Positions 58,364-64,000 of a stretch of DNA of 64,000 nucleotides are shown here, in pieces. Positions within the stretch are counted from its first letter, which is position 1; every line of letters starts with the position of its first letter. The stretch covers positions 248,001 through 312,000 of the forward strand of contig NZ_CP100455.1 in the NCBI RefSeq assembly GCF_024228315.1, given 5' to 3'. This stretch comes from Halomarina pelagica (GTDB taxonomy: Archaea > Halobacteriota > Halobacteria > Halobacteriales > Haloarculaceae). The translations under genes were made by a program, and so were the position numbers. The notes beneath the pieces were generated by a model, which saw nothing but the letters and a program-made list of their open reading frames with translations, searched no databases and had not been told where the DNA came from.

Positions 58364-58966
58364 CTACCAGGTGTCGTAGCGCTCCTCGTTCCACGGGTTC
58401 GCCGACGCGGAGTACCCCCGCTGTTCCCAGTAGCCCCGCCTCGGCTCCGTGAGGAACTCGACGCCCGTCACCCACTTCGCGCCCTTGTAGGCGTATCTGT
58501 GCGGCGTGACGACGCGGAGCGGCCCGCCGTGGTCCGACGGGAGCGGTTGCCCGTCGAGTTCCCACGCGAACAGCACCTCCTCGCGCATGCACTCCGACAG
58601 GGGGAGGTCCGTCGAGTAGCCGTCCATCGATCGAAACAGGACGTGGACGGCGTCGTCCGTCACGCCCGCCTCGTCGGCGATCGTGGGGAACGTGACGCCG
58701 GTGAACTCGTTGTCGAACCGGCTCCACCCGGTGACGCAGTGGAAGTCCTGTCGTTGCGTCTCCGCGGGGAGGTCGAGGAACGCCGACCACGAGAGGTCGA
58801 GGTCGTCCTCCACCGCACCGGTGACCGTGAACCGCCAGGTCTCCACGTCCCACGACGGCGTTCCCGACTTCGAGAGGACCGGGAAGCGATCGGTGCGTCG
58901 TTGCCCCGGCGGGAGACGGTCGCCGCCGAACTCCTCGTGGATCGCGGTCGCGTCCTTCGCGGCCAT
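58364..58966 (-). CDS. Sulfite-oxidase-like molybdopterin-dependent oxidoreductase
   Basis: This 200-residue protein consists of the Mo-cofactor domain alone. The Mo-ligating Cys is in DFHCVTGWSRFD (about residue 77), followed by HVLFRSMDGYSTDL, PLRVVTPHRYAYKGAKWV and a C-terminal GYWEQRGYS. It resembles the MsrP/YedY catalytic domain but has no Tat signal, so it should act in the cytoplasm. The start at 58966 gives this family length, and the longer frame to 59653 is Arg-rich and rejected. The substrate is unknown; candidates are sulfite or S/N-oxides. Confidence 0.9.
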   Translation of the reverse strand: MAAKDATAIHEEFGGDRLPPGQRRTDRFPVLSKSGTPSWDVETWRFTVTGAVEDDLDLSWSAFLDLPAETQRQDFHCVTGWSRFDNEFTGVTFPTIADEAGVTDDAVHVLFRSMDGYSTDLPLSECMREEVLFAWELDGQPLPSDHGGPLRVVTPHRYAYKGAKWVTGVEFLTEPRRGYWEQRGYSASANPWNEERYDTW

Positions 58967-59119
58967 GCGAAGCGGTCGGTCGTGACGGGCATAGAGGTAC
59001 GGATGCGCCTCAGCCGGTGACCGACCCGGATCGCGACGCGTCGCGCGATCCGACTCTCCCCCACGCGTCGATGCGGAGTCACGTTTTACCCGACTCGGGT
59101 GCAAACTACGGTTCGTACC

Positions 59120-59425
59120 ATGCCACGCCTCAGGTTCGAAACCGCGGATTCGGCGGAGCGGACGCAGATCGGCGAGGGCCTCGTGCGGTTCGCGGTCCAG
59201 GCGGGGCGGCTCGACGCGGGCCGCGAGGACGGGAAGTACTTCCTCGACCACGCCGACGGCTGCGGCGTCGACGGGAAGCGCATCAGGCCGGGCGATCCGT
59301 TCGTCTTCGATACGGACACCGGTGACGTCCTCTGTGCGGACCACGCCGACCACGCCGATCAGGGCGATCACGCCGACCGGAGCGATCGGGGTGGCCGGGG
59401 CGACCCCGCCGACGGCGGGCGCTAG
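59120..59425 (+). CDS. Small hypothetical protein with His/Asp-rich tail
   Basis: This is a 101-residue acidic protein. The first 75 residues form a compact unit (PRLRFETADSAERTQIGEGL, KYFLDHADGCGVDGKRIRPG), and the tail repeats the tripeptide DHA (CADHADHADQGDHADRSD), which could bind metal ions. No family is recognised. The ATG at 59120 is preceded by a TATA-like GTTTTACC (about 59083-59090), giving a leader of a few bases, and the ATG at 59099 is less likely. Confidence 0.6.
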   Translation: MPRLRFETADSAERTQIGEGLVRFAVQAGRLDAGREDGKYFLDHADGCGVDGKRIRPGDPFVFDTDTGDVLCADHADHADQGDHADRSDRGGRGDPADGGR

Positions 59426-59440
59426 GTCAGGAACAGAACG

Positions 59441-59448
59441 GATATATG
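59441..59448 (+). promoter_or_regulatory. TATA box of small membrane protein gene
   Basis: GATATATG (59441-59448) lies about 27 bp before the ATG at 59472 and supports that leaderless start. Confidence 0.6.
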
Positions 59449-59471
59449 ACGCCTCGACGGAGTTGGTGACG

Positions 59472-59681
59472 ATGTTCGAGGCACTCACCGAGGACGTTGG
59501 ATTCCTGCTCTTCGGCGTCGGGGCGATCGGCGCCGTCGCATCGCTCGCCGTGTGGATGGTCGGGGTCGTTCCGCTCGAGGGCGCGGCCGTCGCCATGCTC
59601 GTCTTCACCCTCGGGTGTCTCGGCGGCCTGCTGAAGCACCTGCTCGACGCCATCGCGGGCCACGACGCCGTCGCGCACTGA
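59472..59681 (+). CDS. Small two-helix membrane protein
   Basis: This 69-residue protein has two hydrophobic segments, FLLFGVGAIGAVASLAVWMV and GAAVAMLVFTLGCLGGLL, with a short polar start and a His-rich end (KHLLDAIAGHDAVAH). It has its own TATA box and no recognised family. The upstream in-frame extension to 59322 overlaps the previous gene and is rejected. Confidence 0.65.
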   Translation: MFEALTEDVGFLLFGVGAIGAVASLAVWMVGVVPLEGAAVAMLVFTLGCLGGLLKHLLDAIAGHDAVAH

Positions 59682-59730
59682 CGCGGCGCGCGCTATCGGA
59701 CCGACGCCGGTCGGACCGCCGGGGCACCGT

Positions 59731-60180
59731 TCAGGGCTCGGACTCGACTTCCTTCCGTCCGGTCAGCGTGTCGGGGACGAGGCGGAACTGCCGGAACGTG
59801 ATGTCCTCGGGCGGGCGGTCGAAGATGTCCACCCTCGGGATCTGGACCGCCCACATCCCCTGGACGGCGACCGACTCGTGCGGTGCGTTCGTCACCTCCT
59901 CCAGCGTGCCGGTCGCGACGGCGCTCCGCCACCCCTCGTCGGTCCGGCCGTGCGCGACGAACGAGGCGGGTCTGTCGATGACGTCCTCCTTCCCGCCGGA
60001 CGGCGGGAAGGCCAGCCGGTAGTAGAAGGTCCCCGCGTCCGCGTAGTAGCCGTACGACACCGGCAGCGAGAACGGCGGTTCGTCCTCGGCCGTCGCGAAC
60101 GAGAGGACGCCGGTGCCTCCCCGTCCGAGGAACTCGTCCAGTTCTCCCCCGGTCATCTGAACCCAGCGAAGACCCTGCAT
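59731..60180 (-). CDS. Pyridoxamine 5'-phosphate oxidase-like flavin-binding protein
   Basis: This 149-residue split-barrel protein has GELDEFLGRGGTGVLSFAT, PFSLPVSYGYY, FYYRLAFPPSGGKEDVI and PASFVAHGRTDEGWRSAVAT, the layout of haloarchaeal PPOX/FMN-binding proteins. It probably binds FMN or F420. A minus-strand TATA-like CTTTTTTG about 27 bp upstream supports the start at 60180. The function beyond flavin binding is unknown. Confidence 0.87.
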   Translation of the reverse strand: MQGLRWVQMTGGELDEFLGRGGTGVLSFATAEDEPPFSLPVSYGYYADAGTFYYRLAFPPSGGKEDVIDRPASFVAHGRTDEGWRSAVATGTLEEVTNAPHESVAVQGMWAVQIPRVDIFDRPPEDITFRQFRLVPDTLTGRKEVESEP

Positions 60181-60306
60181 ACCGGACGACAGGACGCGCC
60201 CGGACAAAAAAGCTCGATCACGCCCGACTGAGTTCCGGGCTCCGCCGAATCTCCGGATCGCCGACCGGCCCGTCGCGCCGACGCCCAGTCCCGCGCGGAC
60301 CACCCT

Positions 60307-60520
60307 GAGAAAATAGAAAATAATCAAATTATAAATGGGGGGTATCTTCGGATGATAGAGTCAAAAAATGGCCTAATAGGGGCAATAAATGATTGTTACA
60401 CAAGTATACTGGGGAAAATAGCGACTATAGCGGGGGTAAAAACGCGATTGAAGTTTATAAAACAATTAGAGAAAGATACGAAGCAAAATAGGGAAGATAG
60501 TGTACGTTTAGTCGTATCTC
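60307..60520. other. AT-rich patch of foreign base composition
   Basis: This stretch is conspicuously rich in A and T (runs such as AAAATAGAAAATAATC and TTTATAAAACAATTAG) in an otherwise GC-rich replicon. Together with the small frame 60352-60579 and a tRNA-T-arm-like sequence at its right end, it looks like a remnant of inserted DNA. Confidence 0.5.
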
Positions 60521-60579
60521 GTAGTCGGGGTTCGATTCCGGGCCGTCTCGTCAGCGGGCTCGACACGTCCCTGCTGTAA
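60352..60579 (+). CDS. Small ORF in AT-rich patch (doubtful)
   Basis: This is a 75-codon frame starting MIESKNGLIGAINDCYTSIL with a basic middle (GVKTRLKFIKQLEKDTKQN). Codon use and amino acid composition (Lys, Ile, Asn rich) differ sharply from all other proteins here. The frame then runs through the tRNA-like sequence into GC-rich DNA, so its C-terminus is probably not native. It is either a truncated acquired gene or non-coding. Confidence 0.3.
   Translation: MIESKNGLIGAINDCYTSILGKIATIAGVKTRLKFIKQLEKDTKQNREDSVRLVVSRSRGSIPGRLVSGLDTSLL
60526..60547 (+). other. tRNA T-arm-like sequence (possible attachment-site remnant)
   Basis: CGGGGTTCGATTCCGGGCC contains the conserved GGTTCGATTCC of a tRNA T-loop. 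The T-stem does not pair fully as read, and no anticodon or D arm precedes it, so it is not a working tRNA. Such 3' tRNA fragments are typical attachment sites of integrative elements. Confidence 0.35.
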
Positions 60580-60630
60580 CACCCATAGTGCTGTTACACG
60601 ACGTCCCGCCGCGCGAGCGCGTGCGTCGAT

Positions 60631-61266
60631 CTACGCGTCCGGCCGGCAATCGCACCCCCCGCGGTCGAGCAGTGCGTGGACGCTCGTCGTGAGCCCGCAC
60701 TCGCGGCACGTGACCGTCACGTCGACGAGCACGTCGTACGGTCCCAGCGCGAAGTCGTCGCCGCGGCGGAGCTGGTCGAGCGAGGATCCCGTGACGGCCT
60801 CCAGTCGGGCCTGGAGCTTCGAGATGCGTTCGCCGTGATCGGTACCGTTTGCCGGCGGCGCTCGCGGTGCCGGCGCGACGCCGTCCAGGTAGCGATTCAC
60901 CGTCTGGTAGGAGACGAAGTCGTCCCGCAGCGCCTCGGCGTCGACCCCGCGCCGGGTCAACCGGTTGATCGCCTGCGTCCGCGTCCCCTCGGTCACCTCG
61001 TCGCTCGTCAGCAGGCGATACAGGTTCGACACCTCGCCGTCGAGCGGGTTCTCGCCGGCGCGCTTCAACGCCGCGTCGAGGAGACGGCGGTTGACGTACG
61101 CCGCGAGTTCCCTGAGGCTGTGGCGCTCCACGCCGTCGCCGGTCCGGCGCGTTAGGAGTTCGGCCTCGACGTCCCCGAGGCCGTACTTCTCGCTCACGCG
61201 CCGTACCTTGTCCCCGTAGTTCGTCTCCCCGCCGCCCTCGGTCTCCTCGGTCGATCCGTCCGGCAT
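60631..61266 (-). CDS. rdfA: Rod-determining factor RdfA homologue with C-terminal Cys motif
   Basis: This 211-residue protein carries the RdfA core: VRRVSEKYGLGDVEAELLTR, SLRELAAYVNRRLLDAAL, PLDGEVSNLYRLLTSDEVTE, TRTQAINRLTRRGVDAEAL, DFVSYQTVNRYLDG. RdfA was reported in Haloferax volcanii as needed for rod-shaped cells and seems to act as a regulator of cell shape. This homologue has an added C-terminal part with TCRECGL and GGCDC (about residues 183-208), a possible zinc site. It is upstream-adjacent to an IclR gene on the same strand, with 97 bp between. Confidence 0.85.
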   Translation of the reverse strand: MPDGSTEETEGGGETNYGDKVRRVSEKYGLGDVEAELLTRRTGDGVERHSLRELAAYVNRRLLDAALKRAGENPLDGEVSNLYRLLTSDEVTEGTRTQAINRLTRRGVDAEALRDDFVSYQTVNRYLDGVAPAPRAPPANGTDHGERISKLQARLEAVTGSSLDQLRRGDDFALGPYDVLVDVTVTCRECGLTTSVHALLDRGGCDCRPDA

Positions 61267-61363
61267 GGGCCGTCGTAGGCCACCGCCGGTCGAAGTCCTT
61301 CCGGTCTCCCGCGAGGACGTTCGTCCGTCGAGAACGGGGTGTCCGGGCGCGTCCGCCCGTCGG

Positions 61364-62179
61364 TCAGGCGAACGTCGGGAAATCCAGGTCCGAGTCCTCC
61401 ATGTTGACGTTCACCTCGATGACGTTCGCGGCGTTGACGACGCTCTCGACGACCGTCCGGTGGTAGTCGGGGTCGTTCATCCGCTTGACCGGCCCCGAGA
61501 CGCTGACGGAGCCGAGCACCCGGCCGTGCCGGTTCCTGACGGGCGCGCCGACGGCCTGCAACCCCTTTATCTCCTCCTCGTCGTTGAGGGCGTAGCCGCG
61601 CTCCCGAACGTGTTCGAGTTCCGCGAACAGCGCGTCGCGGTCGGTGATCGTCTCCTCGGTCTTTCGGGGGAGCCCGTACGTGTCGACGATCCAGTTCACG
61701 CGCTCGCGCGGGAGGTGCGCGAGGATGGCCTTCCCCGTCGCGGAGAAGTGGAGGTAGTCCGCCCGCTGTAGCTTGCTCGTCTGGTAGTCGCTCCCGACCG
61801 CCTTCTCCCCGCTCACCTTGTAGAGGTTGACGCTGAGTCCGTGCTGCTCCGTCGAGAGGTGCGCGTACTCGCCGGTCTTCTCCGCCAGCTCCTCGACTTC
61901 CCCCTTCCCGATGCGGTAGAGCACGTTCTGGTTGCGGACGTACTCGCCCACGAGGAGGAACTGGAGCGACAGCGAGTAGGTGTCGCCCTCCTTGACGACG
62001 AACTTCTCGTCGCGGAGCGTGGTGAGGTAGTTGTACACGACGCTCTTCGAGAGGTCGAGGTGCTCGGCCAGTTCGGTCACGCCAGCGCCGTCGAGTTCCT
62101 CGAGCGCCCGAACGACGTCGAAGGCGCGAGCCACCGTCTTCAGGGTCCGGGGCGAGGCGGTCGTGGGTTGGTCTGTCAT
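61364..62179 (-). CDS. IclR-family transcriptional regulator 2
   Basis: This is a 271-residue regulator. The winged helix (about residues 15-75) shows GVTELAEHLDLSKSVVYNYL, and the effector domain has TGKAILAHLPRERVNWIVD and VLGSVSVSGPVKRMND. It shares this layout with the IclR at 11161 but is clearly a separate protein. The start at 62179 (MTDQPTTASPRTLKTVARAF) is the family N-terminus. It lies 395 bp from the N-carbamoyl-amino-acid-hydrolase-like gene on the same strand and may control it. Confidence 0.92.
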   Translation of the reverse strand: MTDQPTTASPRTLKTVARAFDVVRALEELDGAGVTELAEHLDLSKSVVYNYLTTLRDEKFVVKEGDTYSLSLQFLLVGEYVRNQNVLYRIGKGEVEELAEKTGEYAHLSTEQHGLSVNLYKVSGEKAVGSDYQTSKLQRADYLHFSATGKAILAHLPRERVNWIVDTYGLPRKTEETITDRDALFAELEHVRERGYALNDEEEIKGLQAVGAPVRNRHGRVLGSVSVSGPVKRMNDPDYHRTVVESVVNAANVIEVNVNMEDSDLDFPTFA

Positions 62180-62574
62180 GCGCGAGTCGAACGCCTCCAC
62201 CGTGATAGCTGTTCGTATTTGGTACACACCGTCCATTTCGATACTCTCGCTCGCAGTAGGGCGCTTTTCGCCCGTCGCGACCGCCCCGAGCGGCGACGGA
62301 ATCGCTCTCAACGACGGGAGGCGGCGTCGAGAACGACTGGGGACGAGCCGAGCCGTACGTTCTCATTTCGAGAACTCTCGCTTCGCGATGCCGTTCCGCC
62401 CGGCGACCCGTAGACGATGACCGCCTCGCGGTGGTCGTCCCACGTCCCCCCCCCCACTCCCGGAGCGCGTCGCTGGCACGTCTCCCGGTCGCTGCCGGCT
62501 CGCCGGTCGACTCGGCGCGTCCGCTGTCCGCGGCGAAGCCTCGTATCGCGGAGCGAGTGAAAACGATCGCCCGG
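62180..62574. other. Intergenic region upstream of IclR gene 2
   Basis: No gene is seen. The segment next to the IclR start holds the only AT-rich stretch (around 62205-62245), which should contain its promoter. The rest is GC-rich with Arg-rich shadow frames. No strong inverted repeat comparable to the one at the other IclR gene was found. Confidence 0.4.
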
Positions 62575-63822
62575 CTACTCGCTCGCCAGATCGGCGAGCG
62601 CGCCGGCGAGGACGCGGGTCGCGGCGGCGCAGTCGCTCCAGTCGGTCCACTCCCGCGGGTTGTGCGAGATGCCGTCCCTGGAGGGGGCAAAGAGGAGGGC
62701 GGCGTCGGTCACCTGCGCGACGTGCATCGTGTCGTGGGCCGCCCCCGAGTGGAGGTCGAGCGTCGGAACGTCCGCGGCCTCGCCCGCGGCGTGGAGCGCC
62801 GCGCGAGGCCGATCGTCCATCGCGACGGGCCTGCGGTCCCAGGGGCGTTCGAGGGTCGTCTCGACCGGTCGCTCGCGCTCGATCCGCGCCAGGCTGTCCC
62901 GAGCGCGCCCGACGACGTGATCGATCGACTCGTAGTCGACGTCGCGCACGTCGATGCTCAGCGAGGCCCGACCCGGGACGACGTTCGGCGCGTTCGGCGA
63001 GACGTCCAGCTTGCCGACGGTCCCGACCGCGGTCTCCGACACCGATCGGCGCTCGTTCGTCGCCCGCTCGACGTCGAGGACGAACTCGCTCGCGGCGGCG
63101 AGCGCGTCGGACCGATCGTCCATGGGGGTCGAGCCGGCGTGGTCGGCCTCGCCGACGACCTCCACGGCGCACCGCGTCAGGCCCACGATCGTCGTCACGA
63201 CGCCCGCCGGGACGTCCGCGCGTTCGAGCCGTTCCGCCTGCTCGACGTGGAGTTCGATCCACGCGTCCCAGTCGGCGGCGTCGACGCGCCCCTCGCCGCG
63301 GAAGCCGATGTCGGCGAGCGCGTCGCCGAGCGGGATACCGTCCCCGTCCTCGATCCCGAGCGCCTCCTCGACCGACAGCTCGCCGGCGGCGACCCCGGAG
63401 CCGACGAGCCCGCCGCCGAAGCGCTGGCCCTCCTCCTCGGTGAAGCAGACGACCTCGACGGGGCGCGACGGTTCCACCCCCGCGTCCTGCATCGTCCGGA
63501 CGCTCTCGAGCGCCGCGTACACGCCGAGCGGGCCGTCGAAGATGCCGCCCTCCGGGACGGAGTCGAGGTGGCTCCCCGCGGCGACCGGGGCCGCGTCCGG
63601 GTCGGCGCTCTCCGGCGTCCACCGGCCGACGACGTTCCCGACCTCGTCGATGCGGGTGTCGAGTCCGGCGTCCCGGAGGCGTTCACAGAGGAACTCTCGC
63701 GCCCGTCGATCCGCCTCGGTCCCCGTGAGCACCGTTCTCCCACGGCCTTCCCTGCACGGCACGGCTCCGAACTCCGCGTTCGACTCGATGTCGCTGCGGA
63801 GTCGATCCTCGTTGACTCGCAT
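62575..63822 (-). CDS. M20-family amidohydrolase (N-carbamoyl-L-amino-acid hydrolase / allantoate amidohydrolase-like)
   Basis: This is a 415-residue two-domain metallohydrolase. Metal ligands are visible in GSHLDSVPEGGIFDGPLGV (His and Asp), CFTEEEGQRFGG (Glu-Glu), LHVEQAERLE (His) and SGAAHDTMHVAQV (His). HVEQ and GxAHDxM are the markers of the HyuC/AllC branch that removes the carbamoyl group after hydantoinase ring opening. It fits the dihydropyrimidinase-like enzymes of the island, although it lies 13 kb beyond the last of them. Possible substrates are N-carbamoyl amino acids, ureidopropionate or allantoate. Confidence 0.9.
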   Translation of the reverse strand: MRVNEDRLRSDIESNAEFGAVPCREGRGRTVLTGTEADRRAREFLCERLRDAGLDTRIDEVGNVVGRWTPESADPDAAPVAAGSHLDSVPEGGIFDGPLGVYAALESVRTMQDAGVEPSRPVEVVCFTEEEGQRFGGGLVGSGVAAGELSVEEALGIEDGDGIPLGDALADIGFRGEGRVDAADWDAWIELHVEQAERLERADVPAGVVTTIVGLTRCAVEVVGEADHAGSTPMDDRSDALAAASEFVLDVERATNERRSVSETAVGTVGKLDVSPNAPNVVPGRASLSIDVRDVDYESIDHVVGRARDSLARIERERPVETTLERPWDRRPVAMDDRPRAALHAAGEAADVPTLDLHSGAAHDTMHVAQVTDAALLFAPSRDGISHNPREWTDWSDCAAATRVLAGALADLASE

Positions 63823-63962
63823 GGTCGTACCTGCCGCATTTCGGGGCCGTCACATTACTGTTTGCAAACGTGGCGGTAGAGAGACAGGTGTCCGCGTCGG
63901 ACGGGTCGTCTCTGATGGGTCGTCTCTGACGACCGTCTATCGGCGGAGACGATACGATAACC

Positions 63963-63997
63963 ACAACAGTTATACCGGGCGGGTTGAATGCTGTTGT
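63963..63997 (+). promoter_or_regulatory. TATA-like box flanked by inverted repeat at window end
   Basis: ACAACAG (63963-63969) and CTGTTGT (63991-63997) are exact inverted repeats around a TATA-like GTTATACC (63969-63976). Transcription to the right would start at about 64,000, so the controlled gene lies beyond the window. The arrangement looks like a repressor or activator site. Confidence 0.4.
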
Positions 63998-64000
63998 CTA

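Noticed and set aside
60526-60547. A complete tRNA gene
   Set aside because: Only the T-loop consensus is present; the stem pairs poorly and no D arm, anticodon arm or acceptor 5' strand can be found upstream.

Overview
The window is a piece of a haloarchaeal (class Halobacteria) chromosome or large replicon. Signs are high GC coding DNA, strongly Asp/Glu-rich proteins, several HTH_10 (bacterio-opsin-activator type) regulators, a TFB general transcription factor, a Tat lipoprotein binding protein, a rod-determining factor RdfA homologue, and many apparently leaderless starts with a TATA-like box 26-28 nt upstream. About 66 protein genes can be supported. I see no rRNA, complete tRNA, CRISPR array or insertion sequence.

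Layout. Positions 1-11,100 hold mixed genes: HTH_10 regulators, a quinol-type nitric oxide reductase, an acyl-CoA dehydrogenase, cysteine synthase with two cupins, a Cys-rich copper-storage-like protein, an inositol-phosphatase family enzyme and a DUF3891 protein. Positions 11,160-49,700 form a large catabolic island, probably continued at 61,364-63,822. Positions 50,500-61,300 return to mixed genes: a Gfo/Idh/MocA oxidoreductase, TFB with a zinc-ribbon protein, a Cys-rich HTH_10 regulator, methylglyoxal synthase, PhoD phosphatase, an aldo/keto reductase, a sulfite-oxidase-like molybdoenzyme, small proteins, an AT-rich patch and RdfA.

The island carries three copies of a two-gene cassette: a dihydropyrimidinase/cyclic-imidase-like amidohydrolase and an isochorismatase-family amidase. 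Around them are an FAD oxidoreductase, an MFS permease, a LivKHMGF-type ABC transporter, three family III CoA-transferases, a CitE-like lyase, a CoA ligase (NDP-forming), an acyl-CoA dehydrogenase, two aconitase-type hydro-lyase pairs, an isocitrate-lyase/PEP-mutase family lyase, an HMG-CoA-lyase-like enzyme, two MmgE/PrpD proteins, two SDRs, an AtuA/DUF4387 pair, a luciferase-like monooxygenase, an N-carbamoyl-amino-acid-hydrolase-like peptidase and two IclR regulators. My reading, which is inference, is uptake of a cyclic amide, imide or pyrimidine-like compound, ring opening, ammonia release by the amidases, then CoA activation, (de)hydration and C-C cleavage of the resulting branched dicarboxylate. 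The core is two divergent transcription units starting around 21,440-21,557: minus strand CoA-transferase, CitE, amidase, amidohydrolase, MFS; plus strand NTF2-like, LLM, AtuA, DUF4387, amidohydrolase, amidase, CoA ligase, acyl-CoA dehydrogenase, hydro-lyase large and small subunits.

Other notable signals: near-identical DNA blocks shared by cassettes 1 and 2 (recent duplication or gene conversion), a degenerate internally deleted copy of the LLM gene, an 11-bp-arm palindrome across the start codon of an IclR gene, and a C5-GGTATCG-G5 element at the same distance upstream of two unrelated genes.
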